A DNA stretch of 64,000 bases from WRGT01 sp942493035 (GTDB lineage Bacteria; Spirochaetota; UBA4802; UBA5550), in NCBI GenBank assembly GCA_942493035.1, contig OW818666.1, forward strand, positions 4,278,001 to 4,342,000, read 5' to 3'. The position numbers and the translations under genes were made by a program. A model generated the notes under the pieces. The model was given only the letters and a program-made list of their open reading frames with translations. It did no database searches and was not told where the DNA came from. Positions 7,483-16,895 of the stretch are shown here, one piece after another. The stretch's first letter is position 1, and each line of letters starts with the position of its first letter.

Positions 7483-9126
7483 ATGAGAATAGTAATAATA
7501 GGCTCAGTCGCCGGTGGAACCTCTGCTGCAGCTAAAGCCCGGAGAAACAGCGAAGAGCATGAAATTGTAATTTACGATAAAGATAAAGATATATCCTATT
7601 CAGGGTGCGGACTCCCATATTATATTGGAGAGGATTACATAACACGGGAGGATCTTACTCCCCGCAACTCCGCGTGGTTTAAAAAACGTTTTGATATAGA
7701 TATCTTTACCAGCCATGAAGTAACCAGTGTCGATGTTAAGAAAAAAACTCTCACTGTAAAAAATCTTGCAACAGGGGAGATCTTTAATGATAAATTTGAT
7801 AAACTTGTTATAGCAGCAGGAGCACAATCATTTATCCCTGCAATTACCGGAATTGATTCTGCAAATGTATTCCCGGTAAGAAATGTTGCAGATGCCGACA
7901 GCATAAAGAAATTTATTGCAGAGAAGGATCCCCGCAGAGCCCTGATTATCGGCGGCGGATTTATCGGGCTTGAAATGGCTGAAAACCTGCATCTCCAGGG
8001 ATTGTCTGTTACTCTTGTTGAGTCTGCTGATCATGTTATGCCTTCAATGGATAGAGACATGACAGTGTATGTTGAAGATCATCTGCGGCAAAACGGTGTG
8101 TCTTTATACACAGGTGAGACTGTAAATGAGATTTCAGATCATGGTAAAACTGTTACAACCGGAAGCGGAAAAGTAATTGAGACAGATCTGATAATTGTTG
8201 CAGCAGGAGTGAAACCGAATACCGTTTTATTCAGAGACATGGGAATTACATTCGGAAAGAGCGGCGGAATTATTGTAAACGATAAAATGGAAACTGGTGT
8301 TGCCGATGTATATGCAGTAGGTGATTGCTGTGAGATAAAATCAACTGTGACTGGTGAATATATATACAGACCCCTCGGTTCAACTGCAAATAAGATGGGA
8401 CGGATTGCCGGAGATGTCATTACCGGCGGTGATCTCCGTTTCAGAGGTGTTCCTGGAACCGGTATATTTAAAACCTTCGGACTTGCCGTCGCCCAGACCG
8501 GAATAAGTGAGAAGGAAGCGAAGGAACGTGGAATAGATTACATCGTGAGCCACAATATAAAAGAGAATCAGAGCAAATACCTTAAGGAGAGTCGCGAGCT
8601 TGTGATAAAGTGTATTGTTGACCGTGTGAGTGAAAAGATTCTTGGAGTGCAGATTACCGGTGAGCAGGGCGTGGATAAGCGGATGGATGTCTTTGTAACT
8701 GCAATGGCATTCGGTGCGAAGATAAGTGATCTGTTTCATCTGGACCTTGCATATGCACCGCCATTTTCAACCACTAAAGATCCGGTTATGTACAGCGGAA
8801 TGATCCTTGACAATGCGCTTCATAGAGGGAGAGAGCTTGTGTCTCCATCTGAGCTTCGAGCAAATCGTGAGCAGTACACTGTGATAGATGTTCGAAGCAG
8901 GGCCGATTTTGATAAAGGTCATATCGAAGGGGCAGTAAATATCCCGCACGAAGAGCTAAAACTGCGTGCGGCAGAACTGGATAAAAACAGGAAATATGCA
9001 GTGCATTGCAACAAGGGTACTACCGGTAATGCGGCACAGAATCTTCTTATTAATCTTGGATTTAAAGAGGTTTATAATATCTCCGGAGGATACAGCCAGT
9101 ATAGAATTGAGATGACAGCGGAATAA
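7483..9126 (+). CDS. cdr: CoA-disulfide reductase with C-terminal rhodanese domain
   Basis: A 547-residue flavoprotein. The N-terminal FAD motif is IGSVAGGTSAAAKARR; the redox-active Cys42 lies in SYSGCGLPYYIGE, diagnostic of CoADR rather than of two-cysteine reductases. An NAD(P)H-binding motif IIGGGFIGLEMAE follows, then the dimerisation domain to about residue 450. The last 100 residues are a rhodanese domain (VIDVRSRADFDKGHIEGA) with its catalytic Cys509 in HCNKGTTG. CoADR-RHD enzymes reduce CoA disulfide or per- and polysulfides using NAD(P)H. Placement just after the arsenic island suggests thiol homeostasis during stress, but it has its own gap (partly IS-derived) and may be a separate unit. 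Confidence 0.9.
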   Translation: MRIVIIGSVAGGTSAAAKARRNSEEHEIVIYDKDKDISYSGCGLPYYIGEDYITREDLTPRNSAWFKKRFDIDIFTSHEVTSVDVKKKTLTVKNLATGEIFNDKFDKLVIAAGAQSFIPAITGIDSANVFPVRNVADADSIKKFIAEKDPRRALIIGGGFIGLEMAENLHLQGLSVTLVESADHVMPSMDRDMTVYVEDHLRQNGVSLYTGETVNEISDHGKTVTTGSGKVIETDLIIVAAGVKPNTVLFRDMGITFGKSGGIIVNDKMETGVADVYAVGDCCEIKSTVTGEYIYRPLGSTANKMGRIAGDVITGGDLRFRGVPGTGIFKTFGLAVAQTGISEKEAKERGIDYIVSHNIKENQSKYLKESRELVIKCIVDRVSEKILGVQITGEQGVDKRMDVFVTAMAFGAKISDLFHLDLAYAPPFSTTKDPVMYSGMILDNALHRGRELVSPSELRANREQYTVIDVRSRADFDKGHIEGAVNIPHEELKLRAAELDKNRKYAVHCNKGTTGNAAQNLLINLGFKEVYNISGGYSQYRIEMTAE

Positions 9127-9134
9127 TTTGAAAT

Positions 9135-10259
9135 TCAGGATTTGCGCCGATGGAGATTTTTTTTGTACTCCATTGGTGTGACACCTGTGTTTTTGATAAA
9201 AGCTCTGTTGAATGTACGCACAGAGTTGAATCCAGCCATAAGGGCAATTCGGAGAACTGTGAAATCCGGTTCTTTTACAAGAAGTCTCGTTGCTTCGGCT
9301 ATTTTCAAATCGTTTATATAAGAACTGAAACTTTTATTAAACTCTCTATTGATTATCTCTGACAGCTGCTGATGATTAATATTCATCATCGCGGCAACAC
9401 TTTTCAGAGACAGGTTTTCCTCTTTATACAGATGCTGCTCTTCCATGATTTTTTTTAAGTCTGCTATTACCGATTCAACATCAATACCCTGTATTTTTGA
9501 TACGGCATATTTCTTTCTCTGCCTTATGTGTTTGAATATGGCATAGTAACCGGGGTCGTACTGTGACGCAAAAAAAACTCCCAGGGTCACCGTGTTTACC
9601 GTTGCCACAGCTGCTTTGCAGAATTCAAAGTTTACTATATCTCCGATAACGCCAAGTACTGAGGTCATAAACATCATTATGGTTGAGACGTAGGCGATCC
9701 TTGCAAGCATCAATCTTTCTGTTTCTATCTCTCTCCATAAATAGATTGTTTTAAGAAGAAGCGTCAGGAGTCCTGCGCTGAGAATTATTTTACCCAGAAA
9801 GTTTATGGAATGAACAGTTTTAAAATAGAGAGGGAGAGTCATGAATGACGGATCAAGAAGCGGCCGAAGCTCTACGAAATTTTTCGTAAACGCTGCTCTG
9901 CCGTTGAAAACCGGTCCTGCAGCAATAAAAATTATAACAGCCCCAAGTGAGACAGTAATTACAGGAGAGATCCGCATTGTTTTACCCTGAATAAGAAATC
10001 TGAAACGGAGATAAATCATTACAGGATTAATCAGAGTAAACGGAATAAGAAAGTGAGAAACATAATAGTAACCGGGATAAGACTTTGTAGAATACGAAAT
10101 TACCTGCAGCATCGCCAGAGCCATAACAAAATATGAGAGAGAATAGATATAATTAATCCGGAGTTTTTCTTTTGAGATCAGTTTTGACAAAGCGAGAACA
10201 ATTACAAAAAGAGGGCCGAAGTAAATGTACTGTATATATATACTGTTTAGTATTTCCAT
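9135..10259 (-). CDS. Membrane-anchored AraC-family transcriptional regulator
   Basis: From the ATG at 10259 the first two thirds hold about six or seven hydrophobic helices. The C-terminal 110 residues are a double helix-turn-helix AraC domain (LSLKSVAAMMNINHQQLSEI, then a second helix in VLRIALMAGFNSVRTFNRAF, ending GVTPMEYKKN). An in-frame start at 10301 is possible, but its extra residues look non-native. The fusion of a multi-helix membrane sensor to an AraC domain is common in spirochaetes and Bacteroidetes. The gene faces a CoA-transferase gene across a 150-bp gap with direct repeats, its likely target; the signal is unknown. Confidence 0.8.
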   Translation of the reverse strand: MEILNSIYIQYIYFGPLFVIVLALSKLISKEKLRINYIYSLSYFVMALAMLQVISYSTKSYPGYYYVSHFLIPFTLINPVMIYLRFRFLIQGKTMRISPVITVSLGAVIIFIAAGPVFNGRAAFTKNFVELRPLLDPSFMTLPLYFKTVHSINFLGKIILSAGLLTLLLKTIYLWREIETERLMLARIAYVSTIMMFMTSVLGVIGDIVNFEFCKAAVATVNTVTLGVFFASQYDPGYYAIFKHIRQRKKYAVSKIQGIDVESVIADLKKIMEEQHLYKEENLSLKSVAAMMNINHQQLSEIINREFNKSFSSYINDLKIAEATRLLVKEPDFTVLRIALMAGFNSVRTFNRAFIKNTGVTPMEYKKNLHRRKS

Positions 10260-10296
10260 AATGGCATTTAACCTTAATATCAGAATACTACAGATG

Positions 10297-10360
10297 GACA
10301 TTATATATTTTGTACACCCTTTTTTTCGGTCAGAATATATATTAACCAGACATTATATAT
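10297..10360. promoter_or_regulatory. Direct repeats in the divergent AraC/CoA-transferase gap
   Basis: GACATTATATAT occurs at 10297-10308 and again, in the same orientation, at 10349-10360 (52-bp period, about five helical turns). Direct repeats are the usual layout of AraC-type binding sites. No other evidence supports function. Confidence 0.4.
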
Positions 10361-10410
10361 AAAACTGTGATATAAGATATTAATTTAAATTAAATTTTCC
10401 GGGGGGAAAT

Positions 10411-11799
10411 ATGAATTATACAACTTCAAATTTAATGAACAAATACCGTAGTAAACTTATCACTGCTGAGAAGGCCGCACAGCTTGTTAAAAATGGCGCT
10501 AAGGTGTCATATGGATGTTTTCACACGAAACCTATTGCATTTGACATTGCACTGGCGGCAAGGATTTCTGCTGGAGAGATTACAAAACTCGACACCTCCA
10601 TTGTCGGTACAATTCTGCCGGTTCCGCAGGTACTTCTTAAAATGGCTGAAATGAGCGATAAGGGGGACTTCTGCTATAATACATCATGGTATGGTCCGAT
10701 TGAAAGAATGCTTGCCTCAAAAGGGGTAATATCATTTATACCCGTTCAGTTTCAGGACGTTGTGCGGACAAGAACAGAACCTCTATGGAATGATGCCTTG
10801 AGGAGGGATGTTGCTGTCATTCAGGCCTCATCTATGGATAATTTTGGAAATTTTAATTTCGGATTATCAAATTCTCTTACAAGACGTGATATGCTGAATT
10901 CTCCGATAAGAATTGTTGAAGTGAACACTAATTTTCCTGTAGTATTCGGCGGAGCTGAGGAACATCTGAATATTGATGAGATAGATTATGTGATAGAAGG
11001 TTCCAATCCGGAAATGTTCTACATGCCTCACATTGAACCGACAGAGGACGAGGTGAAGATTGCACAAAATCTTATCCCTTTGATTAAAGATGGTGCATGT
11101 CTGCAGCTTGGTATTGGAGGGGTACCGAATGTAATAGGTAAGATGATTGCGCAATCCGATCTTAAAGATCTGGGGGTGAGCAGCGAGATGTTCTGTGATG
11201 CATTTTATGATATGTATATGAGCGGAAAAATAACCAACAACAGAAAGAAGAAAGATATAGGAAAGAGCGTCTTTACATTCAGTCTCTGTACCAAAGAGAC
11301 TATGGATTTTATGAATAACAATCCGCTAATGGCATCGTATAACGGAGAGTATGTGACCGAGTACTCAAACGTTGCAGCAGAGGATAATATGTTTTCAATA
11401 AACGCAACTCTTGAAATGGATATAATGGGGCAGGCTGCTTCTGAGACTATGGGGCATTTACAGTATTCAGGTACCGGCGGGGCGCTCAGTTTTACATGGG
11501 GATCATATCAGTCTAAGGGTGGAACTGCGGTACTCTGTCTCCCTTCTACATATAAGGATAAAGAGGGCAGGCTTCATTCAAAGATCAGGGCAACTCTAAG
11601 CCCCGGTTCTGCTGTTACTATTCCCAGGTCTGTTACAAGTACCGTTGCGACCGAGTATGGAGTTGAAAATATTAAAGGTTTAAGCCTGTGGAGCCGGACT
11701 GAAAAAATGATAGGACTTGCACATCCGGATTTTAGAGAGGAACTTGTTAAAGAAGCACAGAATATGAATATTTGGAGAAAATCTAGCAAGATTATATGA
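10411..11799 (+). CDS. Acetyl-CoA hydrolase / 4-hydroxybutyrate (butyrate) CoA-transferase family
   Basis: A 462-residue two-domain class I CoA-transferase. The signature QLGIGGVPNVIG is at about 232-243 and the catalytic Glu259 lies in the motif SSEMFCDAFYD. The C-terminal lobe has the GTGGALSFTWG loop. The family includes acetyl-CoA hydrolase, 4-hydroxybutyrate CoA-transferase and butyryl-CoA:acetate CoA-transferase; which acyl group is used cannot be decided from the sequence. It has an excellent ribosome site (GGGGGG 8 bp upstream) and is preceded by repeats probably bound by the divergent AraC regulator. A role in fermentation or short-chain acid activation is inferred. Confidence 0.85.
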   Translation: MNYTTSNLMNKYRSKLITAEKAAQLVKNGAKVSYGCFHTKPIAFDIALAARISAGEITKLDTSIVGTILPVPQVLLKMAEMSDKGDFCYNTSWYGPIERMLASKGVISFIPVQFQDVVRTRTEPLWNDALRRDVAVIQASSMDNFGNFNFGLSNSLTRRDMLNSPIRIVEVNTNFPVVFGGAEEHLNIDEIDYVIEGSNPEMFYMPHIEPTEDEVKIAQNLIPLIKDGACLQLGIGGVPNVIGKMIAQSDLKDLGVSSEMFCDAFYDMYMSGKITNNRKKKDIGKSVFTFSLCTKETMDFMNNNPLMASYNGEYVTEYSNVAAEDNMFSINATLEMDIMGQAASETMGHLQYSGTGGALSFTWGSYQSKGGTAVLCLPSTYKDKEGRLHSKIRATLSPGSAVTIPRSVTSTVATEYGVENIKGLSLWSRTEKMIGLAHPDFREELVKEAQNMNIWRKSSKII

Positions 11800-11830
11800 T
11801 AGTGACTTTCAAAATTATTTAATGCCGATG

Positions 11831-11878
11831 GTAAAAAACGTTTCTGCCGTGCGGGTTCGGGGCGGAAACGTTTTTTAC
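11831..11878. terminator. Bidirectional rho-independent terminator
   Basis: GTAAAAAACGTTTCTGCC pairs (one G-U) with GGCGGAAACGTTTTTTAC around a 12-nt loop, giving A-runs and T-runs on both sides. It lies between the convergent CoA-transferase and serC genes and can serve both. Confidence 0.88.
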
Positions 11879-11908
11879 ATGGTGTTGATTTTTTCTGCCG
11901 GATAAATA

Positions 11909-12991
11909 TTATTTATGCTCAACTTCGAACTTTTTCATAAAGTCAAGAAGGGCCTTTACTCCATCAATCGTCATTGCATTGTATATACTGGCTCTCATCC
12001 CTCCAGCTGTTTTGTGTCCCGCAAGATTGGTGAGTGAGTTCTTTTCAGCCTCTTTAACAAACAGAGCATCAAGATCTTTTGAACCAGTAGAGAATGTCAC
12101 GTTCATCAGCGATCTGAACTCTTTGTCCACATTTCCGGTGAAGAGTTTTGAATCATCTATGTAGTCATAAAGGAGAGCCGCTTTCTCCCTGTTGATTTTT
12201 TCGATCTCTTTAACTCCGCCCATATTGTCGAGCCATTCAAATACAAGTTTTGACATATAGATTGCGTATGTCGGAGGTGTATTGAACAGCGATTTGTTAT
12301 CCGCATGAACATTGAAGTTCAGCATTGAGGGAAGATTTTTATCTGCTCTCTTCATGAGATCTTTTTTGATGATTACAATTGTTACACCTGCAGGCCCGAT
12401 ATTCTTCTGCGCACCGGCAAATATAATCCCATATTTACTTACATCGTAATCTTCAGATAATATGCATGAGGACATATCCGCAACAATGGGTGTATTCCCG
12501 GGATTGGGGAGAGTGTTATATTTTGTTCCATAAATTGTATTGTTGTAACAGATGTGAAGATAATCCGCATCCGCGTTGAATTTAAGATTTTCAAGAGAGG
12601 GGATATACTTATACATCCGGTCTTCCGAAGATGCCAGGACATTTACAGTTCCGAGTTTTTTTCCCTCATAGATTGCTTTCTCTGTCCATGCGCCGGTATG
12701 AATAATATCAAAAGTTTTATTGGCGGTCATTATGTTCATGGGTATCATGCTGAACTGAAGTGACGCGCCACCCTGAAGAAAGAGGACCTGGTAGTCAGAT
12801 GGTATGTTCATCAGCTTGATGAGAAGCTCTTCTGTTTCATTTATAATATCCATGTAGAGTGCAGATCTGTGGCTCATCTCCATTACAGACATACCTGAAT
12901 TTCTATATTCAAGCATCTCTGAGGCTGCTTTTTTAAGCACGCTTTCGGGTAGAACTGCAGGTCCTGCTGAAAAATTGTATACTCTCGCCAT
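11909..12991 (-). CDS. serC: Phosphoserine aminotransferase
   Basis: A 360-residue class V PLP aminotransferase starting MARVYNFSAGPAVLPE, the typical SerC N-terminus. The frame runs 18 codons upstream to 13045, but the AAGGA site lies in front of 12991. The PLP lysine is in FAGAQKNIGPAG, and the substrate loop ends with NLAGHKTAGGMRAS. The enzyme converts 3-phosphohydroxypyruvate plus glutamate to phosphoserine in serine biosynthesis (and acts in pyridoxal phosphate synthesis in some bacteria). No serA or serB is visible. A DUF1015 gene, a family often found beside serA and serC in other genomes, lies about 7 kb away. Confidence 0.95.
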   Translation of the reverse strand: MARVYNFSAGPAVLPESVLKKAASEMLEYRNSGMSVMEMSHRSALYMDIINETEELLIKLMNIPSDYQVLFLQGGASLQFSMIPMNIMTANKTFDIIHTGAWTEKAIYEGKKLGTVNVLASSEDRMYKYIPSLENLKFNADADYLHICYNNTIYGTKYNTLPNPGNTPIVADMSSCILSEDYDVSKYGIIFAGAQKNIGPAGVTIVIIKKDLMKRADKNLPSMLNFNVHADNKSLFNTPPTYAIYMSKLVFEWLDNMGGVKEIEKINREKAALLYDYIDDSKLFTGNVDKEFRSLMNVTFSTGSKDLDALFVKEAEKNSLTNLAGHKTAGGMRASIYNAMTIDGVKALLDFMKKFEVEHK

Positions 12992-13099
12992 GGTGGTTAT
13001 CCTTGAAGTTTTTTTACAGAAAATTCGATTTACCGTGTCTGTCAAGTTTTTATTGGTAGATCCGGTTATACACGATTACCTCAATAATGAAAAATCGGC

Positions 13100-13654
13100 C
13101 TACTCCGGATAGTAAATAACCATGGAGAGCCGTGCAGTTGTTTTCCCGGAGTTGTGATAAGCATGGGGTCTGTCAGCTCTGAACCTGATGGAGTTCCCCT
13201 GAGTAACAAGGAATTCGTTGTTTTCTGTCCTTACTGTAAGTTCCCCGTCAAATACGGTTATGAATTCAACTGTATTGTCCCCGTGAGGCTCGGCACTCAT
13301 GTACCCCCCTTTATCGATCTCCACAGTGAATATTTCGAATTTCTTTGAGTCTTCGTAGGGGAAGAATGGGTATACCCTGTATCTGCCGTTATCTTCGATG
13401 AACGGTTCAATATCCTCTTTTTTAATCACAATTGTCTGAGGTCGGGAAACACTCATAAGAGATGAAAATGAAATTTTAAGTCCCGTGGCGAGTTTCCATG
13501 CAGTGGTTATTGTGGGATTTGATTCGCCCCTTTCGATCTGACCTATCATGCTCTTGCTCACACCTGTGAGTTCGGCAACTTTATCAAGGCTCAGTTTCCG
13601 GTCTTCCCGGATCTGTTTTAGGTTCTTTGCCATTACGCTGTTTAAATCTTCCAT
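13100..13654 (-). CDS. XRE-family regulator with C-terminal cupin domain
   Basis: A 184-residue protein. Residues 10-65 form a Cro/CI helix-turn-helix (LSLDKVAELTGVSKSMIGQI), and the C-terminal half is a small cupin barrel (PHGDNTVEFITVFDGELTV, HAYHNSG). This two-domain layout is typical of repressors that sense an amino acid or small carboxylate and control a neighbouring transporter or enzyme. It is divergent from a LysE/RhtB-type exporter, and the gap contains two palindromes, so it probably regulates both. The ligand is unknown. Confidence 0.88.
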   Translation of the reverse strand: MEDLNSVMAKNLKQIREDRKLSLDKVAELTGVSKSMIGQIERGESNPTITTAWKLATGLKISFSSLMSVSRPQTIVIKKEDIEPFIEDNGRYRVYPFFPYEDSKKFEIFTVEIDKGGYMSAEPHGDNTVEFITVFDGELTVRTENNEFLVTQGNSIRFRADRPHAYHNSGKTTARLSMVIYYPE

Positions 13655-13710
13655 ATGACCCTCTCTTCGGCGCGGCGGATATAAAATCCACCAGTTATAA
13701 ACATTTATAC

Positions 13711-13736
13711 GTTTTGTGCATTATAACGCACAAAAC
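13711..13736. promoter_or_regulatory. Palindromic operator 1 between xre-cupin and lysE genes
   Basis: GTTTTGTGC (13711-13719) and GCACAAAAC (13728-13736) are perfect inverted 9-bp arms with an 8-nt spacer. A consensus TTGACA follows directly at 13739-13744, reading towards the exporter. A repressor bound here would cover that -35 region. Confidence 0.65.
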
Positions 13737-13766
13737 AGTTGACATATTGCCTGTGTAATATATTGT

Positions 13767-13797
13767 CCGTAATGTGTACTATAGCATATTACGGAGG
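13767..13797. promoter_or_regulatory. Palindromic site 2 overlapping the exporter leader and ribosome site
   Basis: CCGTAATGTG (13767-13776) is matched inversely by CATATTACGG (13785-13794), 9 of 10 positions. Its right arm runs into the GGAGG Shine-Dalgarno sequence at 13793-13797, so it may act as a second operator or as an RNA structure masking the ribosome site. Confidence 0.5.
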
Positions 13798-13806
13798 TCA
13801 ACTATT

Positions 13807-14403
13807 ATGCTGAATATTTCCGCATTTTTAACATATGTAGTTTTAACAACATTCACACCAGGTCCGAATAATATAATGTCACTGGCTAATGCCAACCGTT
13901 ACGGCTTCCGGAATACTCTTAATTTTATTTTCGGCGTAGCGGCAGGATTTGCAGTTATTATGATGCTCTGCGGTTATTTTAATCTTGTTCTCTTTAATTA
14001 CATGCCGGATATAAAGAGCTTCATCGGTATTGCCGGCGGGCTTTACATGATTTATCTTGCTTATTCAATTCTTATGGAGAAGCCGGGTGAGGGGGGAAAA
14101 AGCGGGATGAATACCAATACCTTTTTTTCAGGGATGACTCTTCAGTTTATAAATCCTAAAGTTATAATTTACGGTATCACAGCTCAATCTGTATTTATTA
14201 TTCCTTATTTTAAATCGGGATTTTCTCTTTTGATGTTTTCAATATTTCTGGCTTTTACAGGGTTTGTATCAACTGCCGTCTGGGCGCTTTTCGGCAGTCT
14301 TATGCAGAGGTTTATTCTGAAATACAGGCTTCAGTTCAATATAGTTATGGCGCTTCTTCTTGTTTACTGTGCGGTGTCGGTTTCGGGAGTAAACGGGATT
14401 TGA
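13807..14403 (+). CDS. LysE/RhtB-family amino-acid exporter
   Basis: From the ATG at 13807 (GGAGG 9 bp upstream) the protein is 198 residues with five to six membrane helices. The N-terminus LTTFTPGPNNIMSLANANRYG is the RhtB/LysE signature region. The family exports amino acids such as lysine, threonine, homoserine or cysteine/O-acetylserine across the inner membrane. It is divergent from an XRE-cupin repressor, a common pairing. The exported amino acid cannot be inferred; proximity to serC makes a serine- or cysteine-related substrate conceivable, but this is a guess. Confidence 0.88.
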   Translation: MLNISAFLTYVVLTTFTPGPNNIMSLANANRYGFRNTLNFIFGVAAGFAVIMMLCGYFNLVLFNYMPDIKSFIGIAGGLYMIYLAYSILMEKPGEGGKSGMNTNTFFSGMTLQFINPKVIIYGITAQSVFIIPYFKSGFSLLMFSIFLAFTGFVSTAVWALFGSLMQRFILKYRLQFNIVMALLLVYCAVSVSGVNGI

Positions 14404-15117
14404 GGTGAATTATTGTCCAGTCAACTGGTCTTCAGGATGCTGCACTGCAGATCCGGCATAGGGTGTTTAATTCTCCGAACGGGTAAATCATCTGGAGATA
14501 AATAATGTTATTTGCTGAATAAAAGAGATAAGTTGAAGTCAATAATTCCTGCAGTATTAAATCTGATTGAGATTTCTCCCCACGGCTATTGTATTTTTTT
14601 TATAATTAAAAACTACACCAAGATCCCAGTATTCCAAATCCACAACTCCCTGTCTCTGACGAACTTTTTGTAAGTTCCTGCGGCCGCTGCGACCTCCGCT
14701 TTTACTATTTATTCAATACTTATTTCAGCTTTTAACAGTCGGGTTCCGGAATTTTTAGTTTTCTTACTCAACCGCGGAGACTGCTACGCCCGGAATTTTA
14801 TATAATTGAAAACTTCCAATTTGTCCCGGTCGCATCGGCCACCGCTTGTAAAGAAAGTATTCTGATTACATTTTTTGATGCATATACTATGTAGTGAAAA
14901 CATGCCACCTGCTGTCGCAGTAGGCATGATTAAAATATTTAGAGTTTTAATATCTTGACAGTTCGTTTCTTTTAAAGGTAATGAAAGTGTTAATAAAAAA
15001 ATGTTTCTAATTAGTAATCGTTGGGCAAAGAATTATCAGTTTAAATATCAAAGCTAATGGAACAATCTGATCAACTTATGTGGCTGTTTTATATGTAGTG
15101 TCTGTGGAGTAAATTCG
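14404..15117. other. Non-coding stretch of about 0.7 kb
   Basis: No convincing reading frame on either strand. It holds one hairpin (CATGCC at 14901-14906 pairing with GGCATG at 14923-14928, with further inner pairing around a TGTC loop) without a proper T-run. The right third becomes AT-rich, like the following DUF2971 gene. Nothing else is recognisable. Confidence 0.5.
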
Positions 15118-16512
15118 ATGTATAGGTTTAGGCAAATAAATAGACTTTTAGAGATGGACAGTCTTGAACTTAAAAATCAGTATATATATTTTTCTGATTT
15201 ACCTTCTCTTAATGACCCAATGGAAGGTTTTTATAATTTATATTGGGAAGGTGATAAGATATTATGGAAAAATTTGCTACGGCATTATATCCTTTGCTTG
15301 GATGATTTTATATTTGTTACTCAGTCCTTAATAAATGATGATGAATTAATACCAGATAAGATAGATAATTATATACATATATTTAATCGTTTTTATGACC
15401 TTAGCAAATCACAAAAAAAAAGAATGGATTTAATATTAAGTGATTTCTTTTCTAAAATTGATGTTGATAGTTGTATTAATAATCTTGTCAATATCAAAGG
15501 TGGTGTAGACAAAGATAATCTTATTCTTTTTCTATCTTCAATACATGTAAGTGCTGTTCAATCAATTTATAAATATAATTTTTTTGATCGGATTTCTAAC
15601 CTTTTTGATTGGATTAAAAGCTTTTTCATAAAAATAGTTCAGGGTAATGATTTTGTTCTTGATAAAATTAATGAAGAAAAAACGTCTCTTTTTCTTACTT
15701 CAGAAGATATTTTGCACAATCCAGCCCTTGCAAAAAAATATCTAAAACATGCTCATTCTGAAAATAATAAAGATGTTGCTGTTTATCAGTATTTTCCTGA
15801 AAGATATGTTGAGTTATTTAAAAAACTTATGTTTTCTGATTCGTATGTTGCTTGTTTTATAACAGATATTTCAAGTTCTGTTTTATGGTCTCACTATGCA
15901 GATAACCATAGAGGTGTAGCTCTAAAGTTTAAAACCCAAACTGATGTAAATAAAATAACACTTAGTTTAAAAGGTATTGACGGTGTTTCTGGTGCTCCAT
16001 TTCAAATTCACACTTTGAATGAAGTGAAATATATTAATGAACAACCGCGAATAAATAGCTTTTTCTCTCTCGGTAGATTACCCGAAGATATAATAAAGGA
16101 TGAGTGGTTTACGGATGTTGATGGTTCTAAATCAATGTATAATCCAGAGATATTTACTAATTTTAAAAATTGGCGGGATGAATATTATAATAAAAAGTAT
16201 CGGTGTCTTACTTCAAAAGGTGAGGATTGGAGGATAGAAAAGGAGTATAGAATAATCCTCTCTGATGGATTAAAGCAACTGGAAGGTGATGGTGATATAA
16301 GAAAAGTTAAATATGATTTTAACGAACTTGAAAGTATAACATTTGGTATTAGAACACCTTTCAAGGATAAAGTACGGATTATTGACATTATATTTGAAAA
16401 ATGCAAAAATAATAATAGAGATTGTTTTGAATTTTATCAGGCTAAATATGATCCGACTACTGGTAAGATTTATAAAGAAAAGATTCTAGATATTAGTAAT
16501 TGTAATAGATAA
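15118..16512 (+). CDS. DUF2971-domain protein
   Basis: A 464-residue protein with the DUF2971 core: the N-terminal YFSDLPSLNDPMEGF and the central VLWSHYADNHRGVALKF (about residues 255-271) are the family's hallmark blocks. The function of DUF2971 is unknown; members are often found in accessory regions near defence or mobile genes. An insertion of about 180 residues between the two blocks makes this protein longer than usual. Codons are markedly AT-rich relative to neighbours, and the gene is bounded by non-coding stretches on both sides, suggesting horizontal acquisition. Confidence 0.75.
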   Translation: MYRFRQINRLLEMDSLELKNQYIYFSDLPSLNDPMEGFYNLYWEGDKILWKNLLRHYILCLDDFIFVTQSLINDDELIPDKIDNYIHIFNRFYDLSKSQKKRMDLILSDFFSKIDVDSCINNLVNIKGGVDKDNLILFLSSIHVSAVQSIYKYNFFDRISNLFDWIKSFFIKIVQGNDFVLDKINEEKTSLFLTSEDILHNPALAKKYLKHAHSENNKDVAVYQYFPERYVELFKKLMFSDSYVACFITDISSSVLWSHYADNHRGVALKFKTQTDVNKITLSLKGIDGVSGAPFQIHTLNEVKYINEQPRINSFFSLGRLPEDIIKDEWFTDVDGSKSMYNPEIFTNFKNWRDEYYNKKYRCLTSKGEDWRIEKEYRIILSDGLKQLEGDGDIRKVKYDFNELESITFGIRTPFKDKVRIIDIIFEKCKNNNRDCFEFYQAKYDPTTGKIYKEKILDISNCNR

Positions 16513-16895
16513 ATATTTTCGGCGTCTGCGTATAAAGCATTAGTATAAGTCGCACATCGTTACGCCTTTGTTACGCCACTTGCGGAAAAGGGCAAGAGTC
16601 GTGTCAATCAGCAGAGCTCCTCCACTCTTTGAGTAAGGTAAATTTTAACCTCCAGTGCGGCACATTTTTTTCGGTTACTCACACACCTAAGTTAATCAAC
16701 AGTAAAACCCCGCCGAGCGGCTAATGGCTACCGGAAAAAGCATCTGTATCTGGATGTTTCGAAACTTTTTTTTATGTTTCAACTGATACACCTTACAGAA
16801 AAATATTTTTATGAATGAAATCAAAATAATGGAATTGCTGAATATGGACCTTGAATAAAAATATATTTGTAAAAACTGCAAGGTGGTTTTAAAAA
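16513..16895. other. Non-coding stretch
   Basis: No supported gene. A short open frame on the minus strand (16696-16881) lacks a ribosome site and resembles nothing. The leader of the following gene has AAGGTGG at about 16880-16886. Confidence 0.5.

Noticed and set aside
16696..16881. Open frame of 61 codons on the minus strand
   Set aside because: No ribosome site, atypical composition and no resemblance to any family; it lies in the AT-rich gap before the DUF2279 gene.
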